Source of the DNA: Nocardia sp. NRRL S-836
Lineage (GTDB): Bacteria; Actinomycetota; Actinomycetes; Mycobacteriales; Pseudonocardiaceae
Assembly: GCF_001279525.1 (NCBI RefSeq)
Contig: NZ_LGDY01000025.1
Location: 62,001 to 126,000, forward strand
Length of the DNA stretch: 64,000 nt
Reading direction: 5' to 3'
The translations under genes and the position numbers were made by a program. Numbering within the stretch: position 1 is the stretch's first letter; each line of letters starts with the position of its first letter. This document shows, piece after piece, positions 56,470-64,000 of the stretch. The notes beneath the pieces are model-generated. The model was not told the origin of the DNA and ran no database searches. It saw nothing but the letters and a program-made list of their open reading frames with translations.

Positions 56470-58917
56470 GTGCGGTTGCCGTGGAGAGCAGCGCCCAGGG
56501 CAGCGCTGTCGAGTCCGCTCACCCTGCTGGTGAGCATCGTGACGACGTTGTTGCTGGGCTTCGTGGTGGCCGCGGCCGTGCTGCACTCGTCGGCGGCCGG
56601 CAGCGCGGCGCTCGCCTACCAGCAGGGCCGTGTCTGTCCACAGTCGATGCACCCCTCGCTCGACGGCGACCGGATGCCGCTCGCCACCGCGGTGCGGACG
56701 GCCACGACGAACGGCGGCCTGGGTGCGGTCTACACGAACATCGGGCGCCCTGACTTCACCGGTCTCGCGACCTACGGGCGCTTCGGGTACCGGCCGGGCG
56801 CGACCGAGCACCTGACCGTGCTGCGCGGCGGCGGCACCGGGTTGTGGGTGCCGCAGACGATCGCGACCGCGGCGAAGGTGGACGTCGGCGACCGGCTGGT
56901 CGGCTCGCCGCTGGTCGTGAGCGCGATCTACGCCGACCTCGCGCACCCGGTGGCGGACTGGTGGTGCTCGGAGTCGAAGACCGTGGTGCCGAACCCGCTG
57001 GGCGGTGACGGCGACAGCACGTCGGTGATCTGGGTGCCGCGGGTGGCGGACCTGGCGCTGCTGCCGGCGGAGTTCACCGGTGCGGCGTCGGTGTCGATCA
57101 GGTTCCCCACCGAGCCGGTGCGCACGATCGCCGAGGCGGAGGCGTTGCGGGACAACGGCAACGCGCTGCTCGCCCGGCTCAACCTGCCGCTGACCAGGAC
57201 CGATCTGCTCAGTGCGGTGGTCACGGCGGCGCGCACGTCGCGGGACAACGTCGGGTCGGCGCTGCTGCCGCTGGTGGCGGTGAGCCTGCTGGTGGGGCTC
57301 GCCGGTGTCGGCACGGTGACGGTGCAGTGGGCCCAGCGCAGGCATTCCGAGCTGCGGCTGCTGTGGGTGCGCGGCGCGAGCCCGCTGGCGCTGGGCGTGC
57401 GCGGGGTGCTGGAGCTCGGGCTGCCGCTGGTCCTCGGCGGGCTGCTGGGGCTGGTGGCCGCGCGGGTGCTGCTGCCGCTGTACGGGCCGGGTACGGCGCT
57501 GGCACCGGGAACGCTGTGGACGGCGCTGGGCGCGGTGCTCGCCGTCGTGCTGCTGAGCCTCGCGGTCACCGTGCTGACGGCGTGCTGGAAGACGCACCGC
57601 ACGTTCCAGGGACGGCCGCGGCGGTGGCGGCTCGCGGCGCTGCCGTGGGAGCTCGCCGTCGGCGGGCTCGCGGTGCTGGCGTGGGTGCGGCTCGCGCGAA
57701 ACGGGCTGGGCACCCGGCCCAGGGTCGGTGAGCTGCCCAGGATCGACGCGGCGGCGCTGACGTTCCCGCTGCTGGTGGTGCTGGCGGCGGCGCTGCTCGC
57801 GACACGGGTGCTGCGCTGGTCGCTGACCTGGTCGCACCGCGTGCGGTGGTGGCGGGTCCCGGCCGCGCAGCTGGCGGTGCGCCGGCTCGCCGCGGCCGCC
57901 GGGCCGGTCACCGGCGTCGTGCTGGTGGGGGTGCTGGCGGTCGGCACGATCGCGGTCGGCAGCTCCGTGGCGGGCGCCCAGCAGTCGGCGCTGGACGCGA
58001 AGTCCGCCGTGTACGTGGGCGCGAACAGCACCGCACAGGTGTCGCAGGACCTCGCGACCGGGCGGGTGACGCTGCCGGAAGCGTTGCGCGGCACCACGAC
58101 CCTGGTCGGGGTGAGCTCGGGCGCGCTGGTGGTGGACCCGGCGACGTTCACCGACGCGGCGATCGTCGACGACCCGGCGCGGGTGCGGTCGGTGCTGTCC
58201 GGGCTGGGCAGGACCGGTGCGGTCGCGTCGGCGGTGCGGATCGGGCGGGCGGCGGACCAGGAGATGCAGTTCCCCGGCCTGCCGCTGCTGAAGCCGGCCG
58301 AGTCGCTGCCGTCGTTCCCGAAGCTCGGCACCCGCGGGTACGTGGTCGCGCGGGCCGCCGTGACCGCGCCGGAGCAGGTCGGGTCGTGGCACCTGTGGTC
58401 GTCGCTGCCGCTGGGCGCGCTGACCGCGGAGCTGCAGAAGGCGGGGGTTCACTACACGAACGTCGCCGACCGCGCGAAGGTGCTGGACGGGCTGCCGTTC
58501 CTGACCGTGCAGTGGACGTTCGGGTTCGTGGCGGCGATCGGCGTGGTGCTGGCCGTGGTGGCGGCGGTGGCGCTGCTGCTGGCGATCGAGGTGCGGCGGC
58601 GGCAGAACGCCGTGTCGGGCGCGCTGTCGACGCGGATGGGCCTGCGGCCCGCGGTGCTGTGGTCGAGCCACCTGCTGGAGGTGGGCGCGATCGCGGTGGT
58701 GGCACTGGTGATCGGTGCGGTGGCGTCGTTCGTGAGCGCCGGTGCCGCGGTGCCCCGCCTCGATCCCGCGCCGTGGCTGAACCCGGCGCCGGTGCTGCCG
58801 GACCTGGTGCCGCTGCTGGGGTTGATGGTGCTGTGCGGCGGCCTGGTGGTCGCGGTGGCGGCGTGGCTTGCGTTGCGTGGTGTGCGCACCGCGCGGATGG
58901 GAGAGCTGCTCAGGTGA
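56470..58917 (+). CDS. FtsX/MacB-type ABC transporter permease
   Basis: 815 aa from GTG 56470; TAGCGT ends 6 nt upstream, suggesting a leaderless mRNA. One N-terminal helix (LTLLVSIVTTLLLGFVVAAAV), a large extracytoplasmic domain (about residues 55-255) and a helix cluster (LLPLVAVSLLVGLAGV, GLPLVLGGLLGLVAARVLL) are followed by a second extracytoplasmic domain and a closing helix set. This is a duplicated FtsX-like architecture, in one polypeptide, as in MacB-like exporters or mechanotransmission systems. It is coupled to two ATPase genes by 4-bp overlaps. The substrate is unknown; antimicrobial peptide or lipoprotein handling is usual for the class. Confidence 0.82.
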   Translation: MRLPWRAAPRAALSSPLTLLVSIVTTLLLGFVVAAAVLHSSAAGSAALAYQQGRVCPQSMHPSLDGDRMPLATAVRTATTNGGLGAVYTNIGRPDFTGLATYGRFGYRPGATEHLTVLRGGGTGLWVPQTIATAAKVDVGDRLVGSPLVVSAIYADLAHPVADWWCSESKTVVPNPLGGDGDSTSVIWVPRVADLALLPAEFTGAASVSIRFPTEPVRTIAEAEALRDNGNALLARLNLPLTRTDLLSAVVTAARTSRDNVGSALLPLVAVSLLVGLAGVGTVTVQWAQRRHSELRLLWVRGASPLALGVRGVLELGLPLVLGGLLGLVAARVLLPLYGPGTALAPGTLWTALGAVLAVVLLSLAVTVLTACWKTHRTFQGRPRRWRLAALPWELAVGGLAVLAWVRLARNGLGTRPRVGELPRIDAAALTFPLLVVLAAALLATRVLRWSLTWSHRVRWWRVPAAQLAVRRLAAAAGPVTGVVLVGVLAVGTIAVGSSVAGAQQSALDAKSAVYVGANSTAQVSQDLATGRVTLPEALRGTTTLVGVSSGALVVDPATFTDAAIVDDPARVRSVLSGLGRTGAVASAVRIGRAADQEMQFPGLPLLKPAESLPSFPKLGTRGYVVARAAVTAPEQVGSWHLWSSLPLGALTAELQKAGVHYTNVADRAKVLDGLPFLTVQWTFGFVAAIGVVLAVVAAVALLLAIEVRRRQNAVSGALSTRMGLRPAVLWSSHLLEVGAIAVVALVIGAVASFVSAGAAVPRLDPAPWLNPAPVLPDLVPLLGLMVLCGGLVVAVAAWLALRGVRTARMGELLR

Positions 58918-59513
58918 TTCGCGCTTGTGGCGTCGGGGTGTCGTACGGCGCGGTGCGGGCGGTGACGGACATGTCGCTGCGCATCGCGCCTGGGCTCACC
59001 GTGCTGTCCGGGCCGTCCGGGGCGGGCAAGTCCACGTTGCTGCGGGTGCTGTCGCTGGTCGAACGGCCGTCCGCCGGTGAGGTCTACGTGCGCGACCGGC
59101 CGACCTCGCGGCTGTCGTGGCGGGAGCTGCGGGCGTTGCGGCGCAAGGAGATCGCGGTGGTGTTCCAGAACCCGGCCGACAACCTGATCGGCCACCTGAC
59201 GGTCGGCGAGAACCTGCGGGCCGCCGGCGCGACCGACCTGGCTCTGCTGGACCGGCTGGGGCTGGGCGGCTCGGCGGCGTGGCGGATCGGGGCGTTGTCG
59301 GGCGGGCAGCAGCAACGGCTGGCGTTCGGGTGCGCGCTGGCGCGCGGCGCGTCCGTCGTGGTGGCGGACGAACCGACCTCGCAGCTCGACGCGCGCTCGG
59401 CCGACCTGGTGCTGGAGACGCTGCGGTCGTTGCCGGTGCCCGCCCTGGTGGCCTCGCACGACCCGCGGCTGGTCGAGCTGGCCGACCTGTGCGTGCCGCT
59501 GGTGGCGTCGTGA
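58914..59513 (+). CDS. ABC transporter ATP-binding protein 1
   Basis: 199 aa from GTG 58914 (overlaps the permease stop). Walker A GPSGAGKST near residue 34, Q-loop VVFQNPADN, signature LSGGQQQR, Walker B VVVADEPTSQLDARS and the switch His in VASHDPR are all present. It is a compact MacB/LolD-type ATPase without extra domains. It should energise the FtsX-type permease. It is 4 bp overlapped with the second ATPase gene, so the two probably form a heterodimer with the single large permease. Confidence 0.88.
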   Translation: MIRACGVGVSYGAVRAVTDMSLRIAPGLTVLSGPSGAGKSTLLRVLSLVERPSAGEVYVRDRPTSRLSWRELRALRRKEIAVVFQNPADNLIGHLTVGENLRAAGATDLALLDRLGLGGSAAWRIGALSGGQQQRLAFGCALARGASVVVADEPTSQLDARSADLVLETLRSLPVPALVASHDPRLVELADLCVPLVAS

Positions 59514-60130
59514 TCAGCGCGGCCGGGGTGCGGCGGTCGTTCGGCGGCGTCGAGGTGCTGCGCGGGGTCGACCTCGCGGTGTCCCCCGGCGAGTTCGTGA
59601 CGCTGAGCGGGCCGTCCGGGTCGGGCAAGACGGCGCTGCTGGCGATCCTGTGCGGCTTCGACGTCCCCGACGCCGGGTCCGTCCGGCCGGGACCGGTGGC
59701 GTGGTCGGCGTGCGCGGTGCTGCCGCAGTCGCTGGGCCTCGCGACCGAGCTGACGCTGGAGGAGAACGTCGCGTTGCCGTTGCGGCTGCGCGGACTTCCG
59801 ACCGACCCGGTGGCCGGCGTGCTGGCGGAGCTGGGGATCGCGGACCTCGGGTCCCGCTACCCGGCGCAGGTGTCGTTCGGGCAGCAGCAACGGGCGGCGC
59901 TCGCGCGTGCGGTCGTCGCCCGGCCGTCGGCGCTGCTGGCCGACGAACCCACGGCGCACCTGGACGCAGTCAGCGCCGACGCGGCGATCGCGTTGCTGCG
60001 CGGGGTCGCCGACGACGGCGCCGCGGTGCTGGTCGCCACGCACCACGACGCCGTCCACGCCGCTGCCGACCGGGTGCTGGAACTGGCGGACGGCCGGATC
60101 GGCACCGGGCTGCGGCGCACGACGACCTGA
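59510..60130 (+). CDS. ABC transporter ATP-binding protein 2 with unusual signature
   Basis: 206 aa from GTG 59510. Walker A GPSGSGKTA, Q-loop region AVLPQSLGL and Walker B LLADEPTAHLD with H-loop ATHHDAVH are intact. The signature is SFGQQQR where LSGGQ is usual, so this subunit may contribute one weak ATP site, as in asymmetric ABC exporters. It ends the three-gene operon and is convergent with the DJ-1-like gene. Confidence 0.85.
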   Translation: MISAAGVRRSFGGVEVLRGVDLAVSPGEFVTLSGPSGSGKTALLAILCGFDVPDAGSVRPGPVAWSACAVLPQSLGLATELTLEENVALPLRLRGLPTDPVAGVLAELGIADLGSRYPAQVSFGQQQRAALARAVVARPSALLADEPTAHLDAVSADAAIALLRGVADDGAAVLVATHHDAVHAAADRVLELADGRIGTGLRRTTT

Positions 60131-60137
60131 GGCCGGC

Positions 60138-60758
60138 TCAGCCCTGGTTCGCGGCGAACAGCGACCTCAGGTTCCGCTCGATCTCCGGCGGGATGGTGTC
60201 GTAGGCGTGCGGCGGCTGCGGGTCGTACTCGATGCCGACCTGCACGGTCTGCGCGACCGCCGTGCCGAACTCCCGTTCCACCAGCTGCAACGCCATGTCG
60301 ATGCCCGCCGACACCCCCGCGCCGGTCACGACCTTGCCGTCGAACACGACCCGCTCGGTGCACGCCTGCACGCCGCGCACCGTCAGGTCGTCCCGCGCGG
60401 CCCAGTGCGTGGTCGCCCTGGACACCACGCCAGCCTCGGCGAGCAGCGTCGAGCCCGTGCACACCGACGTGGTCCACTTCGTCGTCGGGTGCACCGCCCG
60501 CAGCCACTCCACCAGCTCGGCCGAGTGCGCGAGGACCTCCCTCCAGTGCCCGGAACCCGGCACCACGACGACATCCGCCGACCTCAGCGTGGCGAACGTG
60601 TCGGTCGGCAGCACGGTCAGGCCGTTGTCGGAGCGGACCGGGTCGAGCGTCCGCGCGACGAACCGCGGCGTCACCACCGGCACGCAGCCGAGGACCTCGA
60701 ACGGCCCGACCAGGTCGAGCGCGGTCATGTTCGGGTAGAGCACGTACGCGACGTCCAT
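60138..60758 (-). CDS. DJ-1/PfpI family protein (isonitrile hydratase-like)
   Basis: 206 aa from ATG 60758. The DJ-1/PfpI glutamine-amidotransferase-like fold is indicated by VAYVLYPNMTALDLVGPFEVLG at the N-terminus and a nucleophile-elbow Cys in TTSVCTGSTLLAEAG near residue 100. Members include isonitrile hydratase and chaperone-like proteins. The ATG overlaps the stop of the upstream GlxA-type regulator by one base (TGATG), so the two are co-translated, and their N-terminal domains are related. Confidence 0.82.
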   Translation of the reverse strand: MDVAYVLYPNMTALDLVGPFEVLGCVPVVTPRFVARTLDPVRSDNGLTVLPTDTFATLRSADVVVVPGSGHWREVLAHSAELVEWLRAVHPTTKWTTSVCTGSTLLAEAGVVSRATTHWAARDDLTVRGVQACTERVVFDGKVVTGAGVSAGIDMALQLVEREFGTAVAQTVQVGIEYDPQPPHAYDTIPPEIERNLRSLFAANQG

Positions 60759-61720
60759 CAGGCCACCCCCGTGGTCCGGAAACGGGCGCGGTAGCTGCCC
60801 GGCGACACGCCGAGCACGCGCAGGAAGGCCCGGCGCAACGTCTCGGCCGAGCCGAAGCCGCTCTCCCGTGCCACGAGGTCCAGCCCGTCACCGGTGCTGG
60901 CCAGGCGGTCGGCGGCGGCCTCGACGCGGGCCCGTTCGACGTACTGCGCGGGCGAGATGCCGACATTGCGCGAGAAGACGCGGGCGAAGTGGCGGACGCT
61001 CATCATCGCCCTGCGCGCCATCACCGGCACGGTCCACTCACGGGTCGGGTCGGCGTGGATCGCGTCCAGCAACGCCCGCAGCGCGTCGTCGGACACCGGT
61101 GGCGTGCGGGTGTGCACGCTGAACTGCGACTGGCCGCCGGAGCGCTGCAGGAACACGACCAGGTACTGCGCGATCCTGCGGGCCAGCGCCGGCCCGTGGT
61201 CCTGCTCGACCATCGCGAGCGACAGGTCGATGCCCGCGGTCACCCCCGCCGACGTGGACACCTGCCCGTCGCACACGAAGATCGCGTCCGGCTCCACGTC
61301 GACACCGCGCGCCGCCAGCTCCCCGGTGAACGCCCAGTGCGTCGTCGCCTTCCTGCCCTGCAGCAGCCCAGCCCCCGCCAGGACCACCGCACCGGTGCAG
61401 ACCCCCGCGACCCGCCGCGACTTGAGCGCGAGCCGCCGCAGGTTCGTCGTGAGCACCGGGTCGCACGCGGCCTCGTCATACCCCCAGCCGCCGACCACGA
61501 GCAGCGTGTCGATGGGCCGGTCGAGCGTGCGCAGGTCCGCTCCTGCCTCGATCCGCACCCCCGCTGTCGCCGTGAACGGTTCTCCCCCGAGCGTGGCCAC
61601 GGTGACGCGGTAGCGCTGGTCCCCGTGGTTCGCTGCCTGGAACACCTCTACGGGCCCCGCCAGGTCCAGCAACGCCGTGCGGTCATAGCCGACCACAACT
61701 ACTTCCCTCAGATTCCCCAC
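60758..61720 (-). CDS. GlxA-type AraC family regulator (DJ-1 domain plus HTH)
   Basis: 320 aa from GTG 61720; GTGGAGGT lies very close upstream, so a slightly later GTG (about ten codons in) is also possible. Residues 1-190 are a DJ-1/PfpI-like sensing domain (VVVVGYDRTALLDLAGPVEVF, GVCTGAVVLAGAG) and residues 215-315 two AraC helix-turn-helices (SPAQYVERARVEAAADRLASTGDGLDLVARESGFGSAE). This domain pair defines GlxA-type regulators, some of which control amino-acid or one-carbon genes. It is co-translated with a DJ-1 enzyme that likely acts on the same ligand class. Confidence 0.88.
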   Translation of the reverse strand: MGNLREVVVVGYDRTALLDLAGPVEVFQAANHGDQRYRVTVATLGGEPFTATAGVRIEAGADLRTLDRPIDTLLVVGGWGYDEAACDPVLTTNLRRLALKSRRVAGVCTGAVVLAGAGLLQGRKATTHWAFTGELAARGVDVEPDAIFVCDGQVSTSAGVTAGIDLSLAMVEQDHGPALARRIAQYLVVFLQRSGGQSQFSVHTRTPPVSDDALRALLDAIHADPTREWTVPVMARRAMMSVRHFARVFSRNVGISPAQYVERARVEAAADRLASTGDGLDLVARESGFGSAETLRRAFLRVLGVSPGSYRARFRTTGVA

Positions 61721-61871
61721 ACCTCCACTTTCCTCATCCCCCGCAGAGGCGGCAACGCCATTCCGCCCTCTCATTCGGCCACGGCCGAAGTGCACGCGGG
61801 GGGCTTCCGCACCGTCCTGGCGCACGAAAGGCCTCCGCGTGCGGCCACGGCGAGGGGCGGGAGCGGCTCGG

Positions 61872-61877
61872 TAAGCT
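61872..61877 (+). promoter_or_regulatory. -10-like TAAGCT for leaderless SGNH gene
   Basis: TAAGCT ends 8 nt before ATG 61886; there is no Shine-Dalgarno sequence. Confidence 0.45.
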
Positions 61878-61885
61878 GGTGCGCG

Positions 61886-62890
61886 ATGCGCAGAGTTCTC
61901 CCGCTGATGGTGATCGTGGTGCTGGCGATCCTGCTGGTCGTGAGCGACCACCCGTTCCCGCCGCCGTCCGACGCCGACCGCGAGTCCAGGACCGCGGTGG
62001 TGGCGCTCGGCGACAGCACCCTCTCCGGTGAGGGCGCCGGTTCCTACGAGCCGGGCACGAACGGCGAGGAGGGCGGCAACTGGTGCCACCGCTCCAGCGA
62101 GGCGTCGATCATGAAGGCGCGGTTCGAGGCCGACGAGCGGTTCAACCTGGCGTGCTCGGGCGCGAACTCCGACCGGCTGCGCACCGAGCAGCTGCCGTCG
62201 TTGCGCAAGATCGCCGGTTCGCACCGGGTCGTGGCGCTCGTGGTGGCCATCGGGGCGAACGACGACCCGAAGTTCGCGGACGTCCTCAACACGTGCGTGC
62301 AGGCGTGGGGTGCCCGCAACGACTGCACGTCGCGGGTGGCTCCGGAGTGGACCAAGCGGGTCGCGAAGATGGTCCCCAAGGTAGAGAACACGCTGCACGC
62401 CATCCGCCAGACCATGCGTGACTCGGGCTACCTCGACTCGTCCTACCAGCTCGTCGTGCAGTCCTACGCGGCGCCGGTCGCGCCGGACATGGCGAAGTCG
62501 CTGCAGAACCTCTCCGGCTGCCCGCTGCGCACCGCCGACCTGCGGTGGGTCGTCGACGAGGGCGTGCCGGAGCTCTCCAACAGCCTGCGTGCGGCGGCCG
62601 CGAAGGTCAACGCCCGGTTCCTCGACCTCGCACGGGCCGGTGAGGGCCACGAGGCGTGCGCGGGCGGGTCGTCATCGGACGAGGAGTGGTTCACCCGGCT
62701 CGCGGTGGACTGGGACGGGCTGAAGGACGACCGGCGGTCGGCGCACGCGTTGCAGGAGTCGTTCCACCCCAACGCCCGCGGCCACCAGCAGTTCGCGAAC
62801 TGCCTGAGCGAGTTCCTGGCCGCGGGCGCACGCGACGGGGCGTGCGTGCCGAAGCTCGACGGCACGCTCGGGCTCACCACCGAAAGCTGA
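61886..62890 (+). CDS. Membrane-anchored SGNH/GDSL hydrolase
   Basis: 334 aa from ATG 61886. An N-terminal hydrophobic segment (VLPLMVIVVLAILLVV) without a clear cleavage site acts as signal or anchor. SGNH blocks are complete: GDSTLSGEG (Ser44), ACSGAN, AIGANDDPKF and a C-terminal ESFHPNARGHQQF carrying the catalytic His. Paired cysteines occur through the chain (WCHRSS, FNLACSG, NTCVQ, DCTS). Esterase or lipase activity outside the membrane is predicted. The last 17 bp overlap the convergent esterase gene. Confidence 0.85.
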   Translation: MRRVLPLMVIVVLAILLVVSDHPFPPPSDADRESRTAVVALGDSTLSGEGAGSYEPGTNGEEGGNWCHRSSEASIMKARFEADERFNLACSGANSDRLRTEQLPSLRKIAGSHRVVALVVAIGANDDPKFADVLNTCVQAWGARNDCTSRVAPEWTKRVAKMVPKVENTLHAIRQTMRDSGYLDSSYQLVVQSYAAPVAPDMAKSLQNLSGCPLRTADLRWVVDEGVPELSNSLRAAAAKVNARFLDLARAGEGHEACAGGSSSDEEWFTRLAVDWDGLKDDRRSAHALQESFHPNARGHQQFANCLSEFLAAGARDGACVPKLDGTLGLTTES

Positions 62891-63716
62891 CCTCGCGCGG
62901 CCAGCCGGGATCGCCGGTGTGCGCGAACCGGGCCCACGCCCGTGCGATGTCGCCGCGGAACATGGCGGGCACGTCCGCACCGTGGTGCGCGGGTGTGCGG
63001 GCGTACACGGACCGGTAGGCGTTCGCCTCGTCGGCCAGCCGGGTCGTGGGGCGCTGGAACAGGTCCACGTCCTCGTCGGCGGTGTGGCAGGTCAGCACGT
63101 CGACGTCGTACGGGCCGTCCAGCGGGCTGCGCGGCAGGGTGTCGCCGTCGATGATCGGCTGGTACAGCACGACGTCCGCCGGCTTCTCGCGCTGGGTCGT
63201 GGCCGCTTCGGCCGGTGTGAAGAACCGTCCGGCGAGGCTGTGCAGGACCGCCCGGTGGAACAGGCCTTTCGCGGCGGGCATGACCATGAGGCTGGCGACG
63301 GCCTGGGCGCCGGAGGACTGGCCGGCGACCGTGACGTTGCCGGGATCGCCGCCGTACCGCGCGATGTTGCGCCGGACCCACCGCAACGCCGAGACGATGT
63401 CGAGCAGCCCGCGGTTGTGCGGAAAGCCTTCCACGGCACCGTATCCGTCCTCGGCGAGGCGGTAGTCGCAGCTGACGAACACCACCCCGAGGCCGGCCAG
63501 CACGTCACCGGCGTACTCGGGTTGCGCCGACGTGCCGGTGGTGTTGGCGCCACCGTGCACCCACAGCAGCACCGGTCCGTCCCCTGTGGACCAGACGTTG
63601 AGCGTGTGCCGGTCGCCGAACGCGCCGGTCGGCTCGCCGTCGTGGTCGACCGGCGGGCGGAGGCGCAGCTCCCCCGCCGCCGGTTCGGCGTAGCGGATGC
63701 CCAGGTGCGCGGTCAG
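62874..63716 (-). CDS. Short carboxylesterase (type B), start codon uncertain
   Basis: 280 aa if begun at CTG 63716, which forms CTGA with the upstream stop; no ATG or GTG is in frame before the family core starts, so the start is doubtful. The region HLGIRYAEPAAGELRLRPP and VLLWVHGGAN matches type B carboxylesterases, with the nucleophile in VTVAGQSSGAQAV and a candidate His in TPAHHGADVPAMF. Full members have about 500 residues, so some 150-200 residues between nucleophile and His regions are missing. Either it is a compact variant or a decayed gene. It is downstream of an unknown gene cut by the window end. Confidence 0.6.
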   Translation of the reverse strand: MTAHLGIRYAEPAAGELRLRPPVDHDGEPTGAFGDRHTLNVWSTGDGPVLLWVHGGANTTGTSAQPEYAGDVLAGLGVVFVSCDYRLAEDGYGAVEGFPHNRGLLDIVSALRWVRRNIARYGGDPGNVTVAGQSSGAQAVASLMVMPAAKGLFHRAVLHSLAGRFFTPAEAATTQREKPADVVLYQPIIDGDTLPRSPLDGPYDVDVLTCHTADEDVDLFQRPTTRLADEANAYRSVYARTPAHHGADVPAMFRGDIARAWARFAHTGDPGWPREVSFRW

Positions 63717-64000
63717 GCCTGCACCGCCAGCGGGACAGACGGCAGCACGCGCAGGTTCGCGGCCGCGCGTTCCAGCTGCGACAGCACACTCGGTCGCAGG
63801 CTCGCGATCTCCTGGTCGGCCGCGGGTCCCGCCGACTCCTGCAGCAGCACCTGCATCGGGTGCTCGCCCTCGGCCTCGGCGACCGCGAGCACCCGGAAGC
63901 TGGTGCCGGGCGGGAAGACGACGCGTTCCTCGGTGGCCACCGCGACCCGGTCGGCCACCTCGACCCTGCGGCCGTTCACCGACCACAGCAGGTACTCGAC
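63713..64000 (-). CDS. C-terminal end of an unknown protein, cut by window end
   Basis: The frame is open from the window edge (VEYLLWSVNGRR...) to a TGA at 63713-63715, 96 residues. The segment ERVVFPPGTSFRVLAVAEAEGEHPMQVLLQES looks like the C-terminal part of an ADP-ribosyltransferase-like or related fold, where a strand with VVFPPGTxFRVL recurs. A helical tail (EIASLRPSVLSQLERAAANL) follows. The evidence is not enough to name it. The stop overlaps the likely esterase start (CTGA). Confidence 0.5.
   Translation of the reverse strand, partial: VEYLLWSVNGRRVEVADRVAVATEERVVFPPGTSFRVLAVAEAEGEHPMQVLLQESAGPAADQEIASLRPSVLSQLERAAANLRVLPSVPLAVQA

Noticed and set aside
1..64000. Mobile elements, prophage, tRNA or rRNA genes
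   Set aside because: No transposase, integrase, phage structural gene, terminal inverted repeats with target duplication, or RNA gene signature was found.

Overview
The window is very GC-rich (roughly 70%), with strong G/C bias at third codon positions, many GTG starts and head-to-tail ATGA/GTGA gene overlaps. Protein families include Tat-exported secreted enzymes, a BlaC-like beta-lactamase, AldO-type alditol oxidase, bacterial Ku, DasR-type control of a chitinase, and DUF6204 and DUF6461 proteins. Together these point to a soil actinobacterium, most likely of the Pseudonocardiales (Lentzea/Saccharothrix/Actinosynnema type). The genus is inferred from general family resemblance, not from a marker gene. 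No rRNA, tRNA, insertion sequence, phage gene or CRISPR array was seen. The window cuts one gene at each end.

Layout. 0-3.3 kb: the end of a VWA-SWIM gene pair, then a repeat-filled convergent gap. 3.2-8.9 kb: regulators with two MFS exporters, a TetR-controlled drug-type pump and an ArsR-controlled, His-rich probable metal exporter. 8.9-20.5 kb: secreted or lipid-anchored hydrolases, namely a discoidin-domain enzyme, a beta-lactamase lipoprotein, three metallophosphoesterases (one with a degraded metal site) and a PQQ-type propeller; Ku and a PP2C phosphatase are among them. 20.9-27.1 kb: a TetR-controlled UvrA-like ATPase plus siderophore-interacting reductase, an O-methyltransferase and alditol oxidase. 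27.1-33.5 kb: a CxxC protein, TIR protein and KGGVGR-type ATPase/TPR protein in one orientation, then an HTH regulator with an HD hydrolase, and an HTH/SRPBCC pair. 33.5-36.8 kb: a secreted ricin/beta-helix protein, DUF6204 and a TenA-like protein. 36.9-42 kb: a degenerate cyclase-like protein, an HTH-sensor protein and a GT-A glycosyltransferase around a field of repeated operator-like motifs, then a nucleosidase fusion. 42-48.8 kb: CBM2-GH18 chitinase with a dre-like site, hydrolase, MpaB-family protein, DUF6461 and a large GH29 fucosidase. 49-50.6 kb: a SLATT membrane protein, a 15-bp minisatellite and a TerB-like protein. 50.6-55.5 kb: a tightly coupled hydroxyproline catabolic operon with its XRE-cupin regulator. 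55.5-64 kb: an HTH protein, an FtsX-type ABC system, a DJ-1/GlxA regulator pair, an SGNH hydrolase, a short carboxylesterase and the end of an unknown gene.

Two themes run through the window. The first is an exported degradative repertoire (chitinase, fucosidase, beta-helix and discoidin enzymes, phosphatases, esterases) suited to a polymer-rich soil life. The second is a scatter of domains that recur in bacterial conflict or nucleotide-signalling systems (TIR, KGGVGR ATPase, MTA/SAH-nucleosidase-like fusion, degenerate cyclase, SLATT). The best candidates for an undescribed system are the CxxC-TIR-ATPase/TPR set (27.1-30.7 kb) and the cyclase-like/HTH/GT-A set with its ACTTCAGTT repeats (36.9-39.9 kb). 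At least thirteen genes have a TAnnnT -10-like hexamer 6-9 nt before the start codon and no ribosome binding site, so leaderless transcription appears common here.
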